Below are positions 36,304 to 45,382 of a DNA stretch of 64,000 bases, piece after piece. The notes under the pieces are model-generated. The model saw only the letters and a program-made list of their open reading frames with translations. It made no database searches and was not told the origin of the DNA. Each line of letters opens with the position of its first letter. The first letter of the stretch is position 1. Made by a program: the position numbers and the translations under genes. The DNA lies in contig NZ_CP027792.1 of NCBI RefSeq assembly GCF_003013695.1, forward strand, positions 1,694,501 to 1,758,500, written 5' to 3'. Origin of the DNA: Pulveribacter suum (GTDB lineage Bacteria > Pseudomonadota > Gammaproteobacteria > Burkholderiales > Burkholderiaceae_C).

Positions 36304-37691
36304 TGAAGCCCGACTGCCTGTTCGCCAGCCACGCCCTGCTGCCCGGCGGCTGGGCGCAGGACGTGCTGCTGCAGTGGGACGCGCAAGGTCTGCTGACGGC
36401 CGTCACGCCCCAGGCCGCGCCGAGCGATGCGCCGCGCGCCGCCGGGCCGGTGCTGCCGGGCATGCCCAACCTGCATTCGCACGCCTTCCAGCGCGCCTTC
36501 GCCGGCCTGACAGAGTACCGCGGCACGGCGCACGACAGCTTCTGGAGCTGGCGCGACCTGATGTACCGCTTCGCCGCGCGCATCGCCCCTGAGCAGCTGC
36601 ACGCCATCGCCACCTGGCTGTACGTGGAGATGCTGGAGGCGGGCTACACCAGCGTTTGCGAATTCCACTACCTGCACCACGACGAGGGCGGCCGCCCCTA
36701 CGCCGACGACGCCACCCTGTCGCGCGCCCTGCTGCGCGCCGCGCGCGAGGCGGGCATCGGCATCACGCTGCTGCCGGTGCTCTACCAAAGCAGCGGCTTT
36801 GGCGGCCAGGCGCCCCGGGCCGACCAGGCGCGCTTCCTCCGCAACACCGACAGCATGCTATCGTTATTGGAGCTGCTGGCGCTTGATACGCAAGGGCTGG
36901 AGGCACATTTGGGCCTGGCTCCGCATTCGCTGCGGGCGGTGCCGCCGGACAGCCTGCGCACCGCCGTGGCGGCGCTGCATGCCGTGGCCCCGCGCGCGCC
37001 CGTGCACATTCACATCGCCGAACAGCTGCAGGAGGTGCAGGACTGCCTGGCCTGGAGCGGCCAGCGCCCGGTGCAATGGCTGCTGGACCATGCGGCCGTG
37101 GACGAACGCTGGTGTCTGGTGCACGCCACCCACATGGACGAGGACGAATACCGCCGCGCCGCCGCCACTGGCGCCGTGGCCGGCCTGTGCCCCAGCACCG
37201 AGGCCAACCTGGGCGACGGCATCTTCGACGCCGCCCGCTGGCAGGGCCTGGGCGGGGCTTGGGGGCTGGGCTCGGACAGCCACGTCTGCGTGAACGCCGC
37301 CGAGGAGCTGATGCTGCTGGAGTACAGCCAGCGCCTGGCCCGGCGCGAGCGCAACGTGCTGGCCACGCCGGCCCAGCCCGAAGTGGCCACCGCCCAGTGG
37401 CTGGCGGCCGTGCAAGGCGGGGCCCGCGCCACCGGCCGGCCCGTGGCCGGGCTGCAGGCCGGGCAGCTGGCGGACTTTGTCGAACTGGACGCATGCCACG
37501 TCGCCCTGGACGGGCTGGCGCCGGCGCAGATGTTGTCGGCCCACGTCTTCGCCAGCCAGCGCACCTCGGCCGTCGCCGGCGTGTGGGCGCTGGGGCTGCG
37601 CCGGGTTGCGGGCGGGCGCCATGCGTTGCACCATGGTGCGGCGCAGGCTTTCATTGCAGCGCGCACCGCGCTGCTCAACCCGCTGGACTGA
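36303..37691 (+). CDS. hutF: Formimidoylglutamate deiminase
   Basis: This 462-residue amidohydrolase converts formiminoglutamate to N-formylglutamate and ammonia. It marks the two-enzyme HutF/HutG branch, in contrast to the one-step formiminoglutamase. Zinc-site segments are PNLHSHAFQRAFAGL, HIHIAEQ, HATHMDEDE and GLGSDSHVCVNAAEEL. The start ATG 36303 overlaps the hutI stop. Residues about 185-205 (SLLELLALDTQGLEAHLG) are encoded by a P1 repeat copy in a surface-type segment ahead of APHSLRAV. Confidence 0.95.
   Translation: MKPDCLFASHALLPGGWAQDVLLQWDAQGLLTAVTPQAAPSDAPRAAGPVLPGMPNLHSHAFQRAFAGLTEYRGTAHDSFWSWRDLMYRFAARIAPEQLHAIATWLYVEMLEAGYTSVCEFHYLHHDEGGRPYADDATLSRALLRAAREAGIGITLLPVLYQSSGFGGQAPRADQARFLRNTDSMLSLLELLALDTQGLEAHLGLAPHSLRAVPPDSLRTAVAALHAVAPRAPVHIHIAEQLQEVQDCLAWSGQRPVQWLLDHAAVDERWCLVHATHMDEDEYRRAAATGAVAGLCPSTEANLGDGIFDAARWQGLGGAWGLGSDSHVCVNAAEELMLLEYSQRLARRERNVLATPAQPEVATAQWLAAVQGGARATGRPVAGLQAGQLADFVELDACHVALDGLAPAQMLSAHVFASQRTSAVAGVWALGLRRVAGGRHALHHGAAQAFIAARTALLNPLD
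36857..36917 (+). repeat. Palindromic repeat P1, copy inside hutF
   Basis: The copy has the lead GCTATCGTTATTGG, core AGCTGCTGGCGCTTG, spacer ATACG and CAAGGGCTGGAGGCACATTT. It matches the + orientation consensus over nearly its full length and is read in frame in the middle of hutF. Confidence 0.75.
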
Positions 37692-37692
37692 C

Positions 37693-38535
37693 ATGGCTAT
37701 GGACCCCGTTTCCTCTTCACCCGTCACCGACCGCCCGGCCTTCACGCTGCACCGGGGCAGCGCGCCGCTGCTGCTGTCCATCCCGCACAGCGGCACCCAT
37801 GTGCCGCCGGCCATCGCCGCACGGCTGAGCGAGCGCGGCCGCCAGCTGCCCGACACCGACTGGCACCTGGAGCGGCTGTACGGCTTTGCCCGCGAACTGG
37901 GCGCCACGCTGCTGGTGGCCACGCATTCGCGCTACGTCATCGACCTGAACCGGCCGCCGGACGACGCCAGCCTGTACCCCGGCCAGAACGTCACCGGCCT
38001 GTGCCCGGTGGACAGCTTCGACGAGCTGGCGCTGTACCCGGCCGGCGACGTGCCCTGCGCCGACGAGGTGGCTGGAAGGCGCGATGCCGTCTGGGCGCCC
38101 TACCACGCGCAGCTGCGCCAGGAGCTGGACCGCCTGCGCCAGGCGCACGGCCGCGTGGTGCTGTGGGAGGCGCATTCCATCCGCTCGGTGCTGCCGCGCT
38201 TCTTCGAAGGCCGCCTGCCCGACCTGAACCTGGGCACGGCCGACGGCAAGAGCTGCGACCCGGCGCTGGCGCGGCGGCTGCTGGCGGTCGCCCAGGCGGC
38301 ACCGGACTACAGCAGCGTGCTCAACGGGCGTTTCAAGGGCGGGTACATCACGCGCCAGTATGGCGAGCCGGCGCGCGGCATCCACGCCGTGCAGCTGGAG
38401 CTGACGCAGTGCAGCTACATGCAGGAGGCGCTGCCCTTCGACTACCTGCCCCGGGAGGCCGCGCGCGTGCAGCCGGTGCTGCGCCAGCTGCTGCAGGCGG
38501 CGCTGGACTTTGCGGGCGAAGGGACCCAAAGGTAA
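37693..38535 (+). CDS. hutG: N-formylglutamate deformylase
   Basis: This 280-residue enzyme hydrolyses N-formylglutamate to glutamate and formate, the last step of the pathway. Family motifs are LLSIPHSGTHVPP, DTDWHLERLY, VATHSRYVIDLNRPP, LWEAHSIRSVLPRFF and NGRFKGGYITRQYG. It starts at ATG 37693, directly after the hutF stop. It is the last gene of the operon. Confidence 0.96.
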   Translation: MAMDPVSSSPVTDRPAFTLHRGSAPLLLSIPHSGTHVPPAIAARLSERGRQLPDTDWHLERLYGFARELGATLLVATHSRYVIDLNRPPDDASLYPGQNVTGLCPVDSFDELALYPAGDVPCADEVAGRRDAVWAPYHAQLRQELDRLRQAHGRVVLWEAHSIRSVLPRFFEGRLPDLNLGTADGKSCDPALARRLLAVAQAAPDYSSVLNGRFKGGYITRQYGEPARGIHAVQLELTQCSYMQEALPFDYLPREAARVQPVLRQLLQAALDFAGEGTQR

Positions 38536-38544
38536 GATGCGGCC

Positions 38545-38805
38545 ATGCATGTCCTCGCCACGCCCCTGACCGCGCCGGAGCCCTCCGAAGTGCCCTGGGG
38601 CTGGAGCTCCCGGTTCCGCATGCCGCTGTACAGGCCGGGCACGAAGGTGCGGCACGGCGGTTCGTGGGAGACGGTGAGCCACGTGGGCCTGCGCCGCCAC
38701 GACATGACGGTCTATCTGGTGGGCCGCACGGAGCCGGTGGACCCTGTGGAGCTGGAGCTGGCGCCGACGGTGTTCACCACCGCGCGCGTGCACCAGCAGC
38801 CATAG
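38545..38805 (+). CDS. Small conserved hypothetical protein
   Basis: The 86-residue product lies nine bases after hutG on the same strand, so it may be the tail of the hut operon. A beta-rich centre reads VRHGGSWETVSHVGLRRHDMTVYLVGRTEPVDPVELEL. No signal peptide or membrane segment is seen. AAGGTAAGATG precedes the ATG. I do not recognise a family. It could be a small DNA- or protein-binding beta barrel, but nothing shows this. Confidence 0.6.
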   Translation: MHVLATPLTAPEPSEVPWGWSSRFRMPLYRPGTKVRHGGSWETVSHVGLRRHDMTVYLVGRTEPVDPVELELAPTVFTTARVHQQP

Positions 38806-38817
38806 CCGGCCACAGCG

Positions 38818-39663
38818 TCAGGCGCGTTGCGCCATGGCCTCGCCCAGGCGTGTTGGGCGCTGGGCCTGCCAACCCGGAGCAAAGCGCACGGCGCCACGCT
38901 CAAACAGCAGCACCACCGTGGAGCCGAGTAAGAAGCGGCCCATCTCCTCACCCTGGCGCAGCGTGACCTGCGCGTCCGCATAGTCCCACCGGCGCAGCTT
39001 GCCCGTGCGCGGCGGGTTCACCTGGCCGTGCCAGACGGTGGCCATGCTGCCGACGATGGTCGCGCCCACCAGCACCAGCGCCATGCGCCCCAGGGGCGTT
39101 TCGAACAGGCACACCACGCGTTCGTTGCGGGCGAACAGCCCCGGCACGCCGCGCGCCGTGAGGGCGTTGACGGAAAACAGCGAGCCGGGCACGTGCTCCA
39201 TGCGCAGCAGGCGCCCGTCGCAGGGCATGTGTACGCGGTGGTAGTCGCGCGGGCTCAGGTAGATGGTGGCAAAGCTGCCGTCCTGGAACGTCGCGGCCAG
39301 CTGCGCGTCGCCGCCCAGCAGGGCAGTGGTGCTGTAGTGGTGGCCCTTGGCCTGGAAGATCTGGTCGCGCTCGATGGCGCCCAGCTGGCTGACGGCGCCG
39401 TCGGCCGGGCAGACCACGTCGGCCCGGGCAAGCGGGCGCGCCCCCGGGCGCAGGGCGCGGGTGAAGAAATCGTTGAAGGTGGCGTAGCTGGCAACGTCAG
39501 GCTGCTCGGCCTCGTGCATGTCCACCCGGTAGTGATCCACGAAGCGGCGAATGGCGGCCGTGGTCAGCGAACCCGCGCGCGCCGACGCCAGCCGCCCGGC
39601 CACAACGGTGAGGGCCTGCTTGGGCAGCAGGTACTGGGGCAGGACGGCGAAGCGGTCAGACAC
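38818..39663 (-). CDS. psd: Phosphatidylserine decarboxylase proenzyme
   Basis: This 281-residue membrane-associated enzyme makes phosphatidylethanolamine. The self-cleavage motif LGST is present in MGRFLLGSTVVLLFE near the C-terminus. The catalytic region (FFTRALRPGARPL, CPADGAVSQLG, YLSPRDYHRVHMPCDG) is complete. I chose GTG 39663, which gives SDRFAVLPQYLLPKQ, the usual beginning; the TTG 30 bases upstream is less likely. It is divergent from the HPP-CBS gene. Confidence 0.95.
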   Translation of the reverse strand: MSDRFAVLPQYLLPKQALTVVAGRLASARAGSLTTAAIRRFVDHYRVDMHEAEQPDVASYATFNDFFTRALRPGARPLARADVVCPADGAVSQLGAIERDQIFQAKGHHYSTTALLGGDAQLAATFQDGSFATIYLSPRDYHRVHMPCDGRLLRMEHVPGSLFSVNALTARGVPGLFARNERVVCLFETPLGRMALVLVGATIVGSMATVWHGQVNPPRTGKLRRWDYADAQVTLRQGEEMGRFLLGSTVVLLFERGAVRFAPGWQAQRPTRLGEAMAQRA

Positions 39664-39812
39664 GTGGCGGATTCCAGCCCGGCGGGCCAGCAAATGGGGA
39701 GCGGGCCATTGTATGTGCGCCTGTCCAGGCAGCAGCGGCTCGCCTGATAATGGCGGGTTTTCCCGCGCCCGGCGCCCGCGCGCCGCTGCGGCGCTTCGGC
39801 CTTTGTCCTCCC

Positions 39813-40988
39813 ATGCCTTCTTCCCGCTTCACCACCGCGGCCCCGCTGGCCGCTGCCGGGCCTGCTGCACGCCGCATGCGTGAATGGCTGTGGCGCTTCT
39901 TCCCGCAGCCGGTGGGCCTGAACTGGCGCGAGCGGCTGCGCATGGTGCTGGGCACGGGTCTGTGCATCGCCATGGTGGCCGTGCTGGCGCACGAGCTGGT
40001 GACGACGCTGCCCACGCCGTGGATGGTGGCCTCCGTCGGCGCCAGCGCAGTGCTGGTGATCGCCGTGCCCGCCAGCCCGCTGGCCCAGCCCTGGGCGGTG
40101 CTGGCCGGCACGGCGCTGTCGTTTCTCATTGGCATCGGCTGCGCCACCTGGGTGGACAACGTGGTGGCGGCGTGTGCCGCGGCCGTGTGCCTGTCGGTGG
40201 TGGCCATGCTGGCGCTGCGCTGCCTGCACCCGCCCGGCGGGGCCATGGCGCTGTTTGCCGTGCTGCATCCGCCCGAGGCCACGCTGCCGGCCACCGGGCC
40301 CCTGCTGCTGAACGTGGGCGTCCTGGTGCTGACGGCCATCGTCTATAACAACCTGACGGGACGCAGCTACCCCCACCAGGCGCACAACAAGCCCGGGCAG
40401 GGCCGTGCGGCGGCGGGCGCCAGCCCGTTCATCTCGGCCGACCTGGACGCGGCCCTGGCGCACTACGACGAGGTGCTGGACGTGAGCCGTGCCGACCTGG
40501 AAGGCCTGCTGCACCTGGTGGGCCGGGCGGCGTTCCAGCGCACGCTGGGCGACCTGTGCTGCCGCGACATCATGTCGGCCCCGGTGCATGCCGTGGTGCC
40601 GCAGGCCTCGCTGGCCGATGCCTGGGCGCTGATGCGGCGCGAGGAGGTCAAGGCGCTGCCGGTGGTGGACCCGCAGGGCGTGGTGCTGGGCATCATCACC
40701 GTGGCCGACTTCATGCGCCTGGCCCATCTGGATACGCACGAGGGCATGGCCCAGCGCCTGCGCAAACTGGTGCTGGGCCGGCCCCGCCAGCCGGATAAGG
40801 TCGAGAGTCTGATGAGCAGCCCGGCCCAGCAGGTGCAGGCCGGCCAGCCCGTCATGGACCTGGTGCCCCTGTTTTCCGAGGCCGGGCACCACCACTTTCC
40901 CGTGGTGGACGAGGGCGGCCAGCTCACCGGCATCATCACCCAGACCGATCTGGTGCGCGCCCTGGCCCGCTCCGTGGCGTATTCATAG
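39813..40988 (+). CDS. HPP family membrane protein with two CBS domains
   Basis: The 391-residue product has an N-terminal HPP region with four or five hydrophobic helices, including RCLHPPGGAMALFAVLHPPEA, which holds the namesake HPP sequences. A C-terminal pair of CBS domains (about 255-385: IMSAPVHAVVPQASLADAWALMRREEVKALPVVDPQG, then LMSSPAQQV and HHFPVVDEGGQLTGIITQTDLV) probably binds an adenine nucleotide. HPP proteins have been linked to nitrite transport in chloroplasts and cyanobacteria; here the substrate is unknown. Starts at ATG 39750 or 39876 are alternatives. Confidence 0.85.
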   Translation: MPSSRFTTAAPLAAAGPAARRMREWLWRFFPQPVGLNWRERLRMVLGTGLCIAMVAVLAHELVTTLPTPWMVASVGASAVLVIAVPASPLAQPWAVLAGTALSFLIGIGCATWVDNVVAACAAAVCLSVVAMLALRCLHPPGGAMALFAVLHPPEATLPATGPLLLNVGVLVLTAIVYNNLTGRSYPHQAHNKPGQGRAAAGASPFISADLDAALAHYDEVLDVSRADLEGLLHLVGRAAFQRTLGDLCCRDIMSAPVHAVVPQASLADAWALMRREEVKALPVVDPQGVVLGIITVADFMRLAHLDTHEGMAQRLRKLVLGRPRQPDKVESLMSSPAQQVQAGQPVMDLVPLFSEAGHHHFPVVDEGGQLTGIITQTDLVRALARSVAYS

Positions 40989-41018
40989 GTGACGCGCGCC
41001 AGGGCGGCGCGATACAAT
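40989..41018 (+). promoter_or_regulatory. Probable promoter of the infA paralogue
   Basis: GTGACG (40989-40994) and TACAAT (41013-41018), 18 bases apart, resemble a sigma-70 promoter. This would give a leader of about 175 bases before the infA start at 41202, unusually long for a small gene. No terminator or known riboswitch is visible in the leader. Confidence 0.45.
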
Positions 41019-41201
41019 TTATGTGGTTCCGCGCAGCGTACCGCCTGCTGCTGCCCGTCCACCGCTGCGCCCCCGGGCGCAGTGCTTTTTCCGGTCTGCG
41101 TCGCATGGCGCTTCGCACGGGAAATGGGTGGTGGTTCAGGTCCTGCGGGCAGCTCAGAGTTGCGGCATCGCGCAGACAGTTTTACAGAACCATCATCATC
41201 C

Positions 41202-41456
41202 ATGGCCAAAGAAGAACTCATCGAGATGCAGGGCAGCGTTACGGAAGTGCTGCCTGACTCGCGCTTTCGTGTGACGCTGGACAACGGGCACCAGCTGATC
41301 GCCTATACCGGCGGCAAGATGCGCAAGCACCACATTCGCATCCTGGCCGGCGACAAGGTCTCGCTGGAGATGTCGCCCTACGACCTGACCAAGGGCCGCA
41401 TCACTTTCCGCCATCTGCCCGGCCGCGGCCCAGGCCCGTCATCGTCCAGCCGCTGA
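41202..41456 (+). CDS. infA: Translation initiation factor IF-1 (longer paralogue)
   Basis: The 84-residue S1-fold protein [20 protein letters not shown]...[13 protein letters not shown] is clearly IF-1, which occupies the ribosomal A site during initiation. It is longer than the usual 72 residues because of a C-terminal [12 protein letters not shown] tail. It is not in a ribosomal protein cluster, so it is probably a second infA of the kind found in many betaproteobacteria. The start is ATG 41202. Confidence 0.93.
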   Translation: MAKEELIEMQGSVTEVLPDSRFRVTLDNGHQLIAYTGGKMRKHHIRILAGDKVSLEMSPYDLTKGRITFRHLPGRGPGPSSSSR

Positions 41457-41521
41457 AGCGGCAAGAAATAGTGCGCTGCTTGCCTTCTTCAAGGCTTTCG
41501 CCGGGTTAGAATGCCAGCTGT

Positions 41522-41598
41522 CGGAGCGTAGCGCAGCCTGGTAGCGCATCTGCTTTGGGAGCAGAGGGTCGCGAGTTCGAATCCCGCCGCTCCGACCA
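41522..41598 (+). tRNA. tRNA-Pro (anticodon TGG)
   Basis: The 77-base cloverleaf has acceptor arms CGGAGCG and CGCTCCG, the anticodon stem-loop CTGCTTTGGGAGCAG with TGG, and GTTCGAATC in the T loop. Discriminator A and the encoded CCA are at 41595-41598. TAGAAT at 41507-41512 may be the -10 box. A strong terminator follows 10 bases later. Confidence 0.97.
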
Positions 41599-41606
41599 AT
41601 GAAATC

Positions 41607-41646
41607 AAGGGGTTGCACCTGCGCGGTGCAACCCCTTTTGTTTTTT
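41607..41646 (+). terminator. Intrinsic terminator after tRNA-Pro
   Basis: GGGGTTGCACC (41609-41619), loop TGCGC, GGTGCAACCCC (41625-41635), then TTTTGTTTTTT. It has an 11 bp perfect stem and a long U run. It lies between tRNA-Pro and the dioxygenase gene. Confidence 0.95.
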
Positions 41647-41680
41647 CTGATGCCCTGCGCCATGGGTTTAAGCTGGGTGC

Positions 41681-42436
41681 ATGGCTCACGTCACTTTTTT
41701 CCCTCCCTACACACCGCCCTGCCACGCCGTGCAGCAGCTGCGCGACCGGGGCTATGCCGTGCTGCGCCCCCATGACACGGCGCAGTGGGCGGGCTGCACC
41801 CTGGCGCAGCTGCAGGCCTTGCAGGTGGACTGGGCCGGCCTGCCGCCGGATGATTTTTTGAAGGACGGCGGGCGTTACCGCAGCCGGCGCCATGCCAGCT
41901 TCGTGCTGGAAGGCAGCGCCGCGCGGCAGGTTGCGCACCGCGCGCACTACCAGCCGGTGCAGTACAACGCCCTGCACGGCGGCATGCGCCGCTGGTTTGC
42001 GCCCATGCTGGATGCCACGCTGGCGCAACCGGCCTGGCAGGCGCTGCTGGGCGCCGTGGCCGAGACCGCGCGCGCCGCGCTGGCGCCGCAGGTCGCGCGC
42101 TGGTTCGTCGAAGCGCACCAGTTTCGCATCGACACCGCAGGCGGCATCGGGCGGCCCACGCCCGAGGGCGCGCACCGCGACGGCGTGGACCTGGTGGCGG
42201 TGTTCCTCGTCGGGCGCGAGAACGTCAAGGGCGGGGAGACGCGCATCTTCGAAGCCACCGGCCCCAGCGGCCAGCGCTTCACGCTCAGCGAGCCCTGGTC
42301 GGTCATGCTGCTGGACGATGCGCGCATGATCCACGAGACCACGCCCATTCAGCCCGAGGGCGAGCACGGCTGGCGCGACACGCTGGTGCTGACCTGCCGC
42401 CGCGGCGCCTTCCTGGGCGATGACGAGACCCAGTGA
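41681..42436 (+). CDS. 2-oxoglutarate/Fe(II) dioxygenase of the PF10014 (IDO-like) family
   Basis: The 251-residue jelly-roll protein has His165 and Asp167 in EGAHRDGVDLVAVFLVGRENVKGGETRIF and distal His218 in DDARMIHETTPI, the iron triad. RDTLVLTCRRG near the end probably binds 2-oxoglutarate. The family includes free amino-acid hydroxylases such as isoleucine 4-dioxygenase, so a small-molecule substrate is likely. It is alone between the tRNA terminator and usp. ATG 41681 has only a weak purine stretch before it. Confidence 0.8.
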   Translation: MAHVTFFPPYTPPCHAVQQLRDRGYAVLRPHDTAQWAGCTLAQLQALQVDWAGLPPDDFLKDGGRYRSRRHASFVLEGSAARQVAHRAHYQPVQYNALHGGMRRWFAPMLDATLAQPAWQALLGAVAETARAALAPQVARWFVEAHQFRIDTAGGIGRPTPEGAHRDGVDLVAVFLVGRENVKGGETRIFEATGPSGQRFTLSEPWSVMLLDDARMIHETTPIQPEGEHGWRDTLVLTCRRGAFLGDDETQ

Positions 42437-42525
42437 TTGACCATGATCAAGACAGCGCCAGACGCCTGGCGCACACTCGGCCAGGCTGATACGACATTTC
42501 AACGATGACAACCAAGGAGGTTTCC

Positions 42526-42966
42526 ATGTTCAAGCACATCCTGATTCCGGTGGACGGCTCCGAGACGTCCATGAAGGCGGTCGCCAAGGCTGCCGAGCTC
42601 GCCAAGGTGTTCGCCAGCACGGTGACCGCCATGTACGTGATCGACCCCTATCCCTTCACCGGCGTGGGCGCCGATTTCGCCTATGGCCAGGCGCAGTACC
42701 TGAGCGCCGCCACGGCCGAGGCCAACACGGCGCTGGATGCCGCCAAGGCAGCCCTGAGCCAGGCCGGCGTGGCCAGCGTGAACACGCTGGTCGGCGAAGG
42801 CCACGCCATCCACGACGGCATCGTGCGCGCCGTGGACACTACCGGCGCCGACCTGATCGTCATGGGCTCGCACGGCCGGCGCGGCCTGGAAAAGCTCGTG
42901 CTGGGCAGCGTCACGCAGCGCGTGCTGGGCGTGGCCCGCATCCCGGTGCTGGTGGTGCGCGGCTGA
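42526..42966 (+). CDS. Universal stress protein (UspA family)
   Basis: The 146-residue UspA domain has the N-terminal strand FKHILIPVDGSETSMKAV and the ATP-binding motif GSHGRRGLEKLVLGSVTQRVL (G-2x-G-9x-G-S/T type), so it probably binds ATP. ATG 42526 has a perfect AAGGAGG seven bases upstream. It is monocistronic, closed by a bidirectional terminator. Confidence 0.93.
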   Translation: MFKHILIPVDGSETSMKAVAKAAELAKVFASTVTAMYVIDPYPFTGVGADFAYGQAQYLSAATAEANTALDAAKAALSQAGVASVNTLVGEGHAIHDGIVRAVDTTGADLIVMGSHGRRGLEKLVLGSVTQRVLGVARIPVLVVRG

Positions 42967-42991
42967 CGATAGCGCGCTGCACGCAAGGCGA

Positions 42992-43021
42992 AAAAACGGC
43001 TGCCCCAGGGCAGCCGTTTTG
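42992..43021. terminator. Bidirectional terminator between usp and the TctC gene
   Basis: AAAAACGGCTGCC-CCA-GGGCAGCCGTTTT is a perfect GC-rich stem with A and T runs on either side. It can end both the rightward usp transcript and the leftward Bug-family receptor transcript. Confidence 0.9.
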
Positions 43022-43040
43022 CATGCAGGCCCGGACGGGC

Positions 43041-44033
43041 TTATTCGATGCGCGCGCCGGAGGCCTCGACGATGCCCTTCCACTCGCCGTATTCCTTCTT
43101 GAGCAGCGCCGCGAACTGCTCGCTCGTCATGGCCTGGGGCTCGGCGCCCTGGGCCTGGATGGCGGCCTTCACCTCCGGCGTGGCCAGCAGGCGGTTGATC
43201 TCGGCGTTCAGCGTCTTGACGACGGGCGCCGGGGTACCGGCCGGGGCCAGCACGCCGTACCAGGTGCTCACGTCGAAGCCCGGGTAGCCCGACTCGGCTA
43301 CCGTGGCTACGTCCGGCAGCGAGGAGCTGCGCACGGCCGAAGTCACCGCCAGCGGGCGCAGCTTGCCCGACTTGATCTGCCCCATGGCCGAGGGCAGGGA
43401 GGACACCAGCAGATCCACGTTGCCCGCCAGCGCGTCCATCAGCGCCGGGCTGGAGCCCTTGTACGGGATGTGGCTGAGCTTGATGCCCGCGGCTTTCTCG
43501 AACAGGTCGCCGGCCAGGTGGATGGAGGTGCCGTTGCCCGGCGAGCCGTAGGTCACCGTGCCCGGCTGGGCCTTGGCGGCGCTGACCACGTCGGCCAGCG
43601 TCTTGAACTTGGAGCTGGCGCTGGTGGCGATGATGACCGGCGTGTAGGCCACATGGGCCACGGCCGTCAGGTCGCGCGTGGGGTTCCACGGCAGGTTCTT
43701 GTACAGCCAGGGGCCGATGACCAGGTTGTCCTTCTGGCCCATGACCAGGTCATAGCCCGTGGGGGCGCCCTTGACGGCCTCACCGATGCCGATGGTGCCG
43801 CCGGCGCCGGGCTTGTTGTCGGCGACCACGGTCCAGGGCTTGGTCTCCGACAGCTTGGCGGCCACCAGGCGCGCCAGGATGTCGGTGCCGCCGCCGGGTG
43901 GAAAGGGCACGATCAGGCGCACCGGCTTAGCCGGGTAGGCGCTGGCGGCGGGCGCTGCGGCGTCGCCCTGGGCATGGACGGCACTGGCGCCGCAGGCGAG
44001 GGCGGCAAGCGTCAGAAGGTGGCGGCGAAGCAT
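43041..44033 (-). CDS. Bug/TctC family periplasmic solute-binding protein
   Basis: The 330-residue receptor has a signal peptide (MLRRHLLTLAALACGASAVHAQ). Bug-family signatures are PVRLIVPFPPGGGTDILARLVA, NKPGAGGTIGIGEAVKGAP, TYGSPGNGTSIHLAGDLFEKAAG and IPYKGSSPALMDALAG. These very numerous receptors bind carboxylates and other small anions, and most lack dedicated transporter genes nearby, as here. I chose ATG 44033, since the upstream extension has no signal. Ligand unknown. Confidence 0.93.
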   Translation of the reverse strand: MLRRHLLTLAALACGASAVHAQGDAAAPAASAYPAKPVRLIVPFPPGGGTDILARLVAAKLSETKPWTVVADNKPGAGGTIGIGEAVKGAPTGYDLVMGQKDNLVIGPWLYKNLPWNPTRDLTAVAHVAYTPVIIATSASSKFKTLADVVSAAKAQPGTVTYGSPGNGTSIHLAGDLFEKAAGIKLSHIPYKGSSPALMDALAGNVDLLVSSLPSAMGQIKSGKLRPLAVTSAVRSSSLPDVATVAESGYPGFDVSTWYGVLAPAGTPAPVVKTLNAEINRLLATPEVKAAIQAQGAEPQAMTSEQFAALLKKEYGEWKGIVEASGARIE

Positions 44034-44166
44034 GGGTGGTGTCTCCTTGTCGGTCGTGTGATCGGCCCGGGTGCGGGCGGCAGATGATCGTCCACCGCCG
44101 GTGCGCCCGCCATGCCATTGCACCAGGGTGCCATCGCCGGCCGCGATGGCGCCCAGGCGCTGCGGC

Positions 44167-45351
44167 CTACATGCGCTCGAAGATCGCCGCGATGCCCTGG
44201 CCGCCGCCGATGCACATGGTCACCAGCGCGTAGCGGCCCTGCACGCGCTGCAGCTCGTGCAGCGCCTTCACGGTGATCAGCGCGCCGGTGGCGCCGATGG
44301 GGTGGCCCAGCGAGATGCCCGAGCCGTTGGGGTTGACCTTGGCCGGGTCCAGCCCCAGGTCGCGCGTGACGGCGCAGGCCTGGGCAGCGAAGGCCTCGTT
44401 GGCCTCGATCACGTCCAGGTCGGCCACCGTCAGGCCGGCCTTCTTCAGCGCGGCCTGGGTGGCCGGCACGGGGCCGATGCCCATGTATTTCGGGTCCACG
44501 CCGGCGTGGGCGTAGGCCACCAGGCGGGCCAGCGGCTTGGCGCCGCGCGCCTGGGCGGTCTTGGCGTCCATCAGCACCAGGGCAGCGGCGGCGTCGTTGA
44601 TGCCCGAAGCATTGCCGGCCGTCACCGTGCCGTTGTCCTTGGTGAACACGGGGCGCAGCTTGGCCATGTCGTCCAGGGTGGCGCCAGGGCGGAAATGCTC
44701 GTCCGCGGTGAACTGCACCTCGCCCTTCTTAGCTTTGAGCGTGACAGGCACGATCTGCTCGTTGAAGTAGCCCGCGGCCGTGGCGCGCTCGGCGCGGTTG
44801 TGGCTTTCCACGGCCAGGCGGTCCTGGTCTTCGCGGGTAATGCCCCACTTGGCGGCGATGTTCTCGGCCGTCACGCCCATGTGGATGTTGTGGAACGGGT
44901 CGTGCAGGGCGCCGATCATCATGTCGATCATCTTGAAGTCGCCCATGCGCGCGCCCCAGCGGCTCGCCAGGCTGGCATACGGCGCCCGGCTCATGACCTC
45001 GGCGCCGGCGCCGATGGCGATGTCGGCGTCGCCCAGCAGGATGCTCTGCGCGGCCGAGACCACGGCCTGCAGGCCCGAGCCGCACAGGCGGTTGACGTTG
45101 AAGGCGGGGGTGGATTCGGCGCAGCCGCCCTCGATGGCGGCCACGCGCGACAGGTACATGTCGCGCGGCTCGGTGTTGACCACGTGGCCGAACACCACGT
45201 GGCCCACGTCCTGGCCCTCGACCTGGGCGCGGGCCAGCGACTCGCGCACCACGGTGGCGCCCAGCTGGGTGGGCGCAATGTCTTTCAGGCTGCCGCCAAA
45301 GGTGCCGATGGCGGTGCGCACGGCGCTGACGACGACGACTTCACGGGTCAT
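44167..45351 (-). CDS. bktB: Beta-ketothiolase BktB
   Basis: This 394-residue thiolase condenses or cleaves acyl-CoA with acetyl-CoA. It has the nucleophilic Cys in [16 protein letters not shown], the pair GHPIGATGA and the second catalytic Cys in [11 protein letters not shown]. The overall sequence is very close to Ralstonia BktB as I recall it ([24 protein letters not shown]). Roles in short-chain fatty acid degradation or polyhydroxyalkanoate precursor supply are typical. It is downstream of the SDR gene on the same strand, separated by a P1 repeat. Confidence 0.93.
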   Translation of the reverse strand: MTREVVVVSAVRTAIGTFGGSLKDIAPTQLGATVVRESLARAQVEGQDVGHVVFGHVVNTEPRDMYLSRVAAIEGGCAESTPAFNVNRLCGSGLQAVVSAAQSILLGDADIAIGAGAEVMSRAPYASLASRWGARMGDFKMIDMMIGALHDPFHNIHMGVTAENIAAKWGITREDQDRLAVESHNRAERATAAGYFNEQIVPVTLKAKKGEVQFTADEHFRPGATLDDMAKLRPVFTKDNGTVTAGNASGINDAAAALVLMDAKTAQARGAKPLARLVAYAHAGVDPKYMGIGPVPATQAALKKAGLTVADLDVIEANEAFAAQACAVTRDLGLDPAKVNPNGSGISLGHPIGATGALITVKALHELQRVQGRYALVTMCIGGGQGIAAIFERM

Positions 45352-45382
45352 GGGGGTACTCCTGTTGCGTGGGATTTGACGG

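Noticed and set aside
41439..41663. Minus-strand open frame with GGIRTRDPLLPKQMRYQAALRS
   Set aside because: It is the antisense of tRNA-Pro and its terminator. This peptide is a familiar spurious prediction over proline tRNAs.
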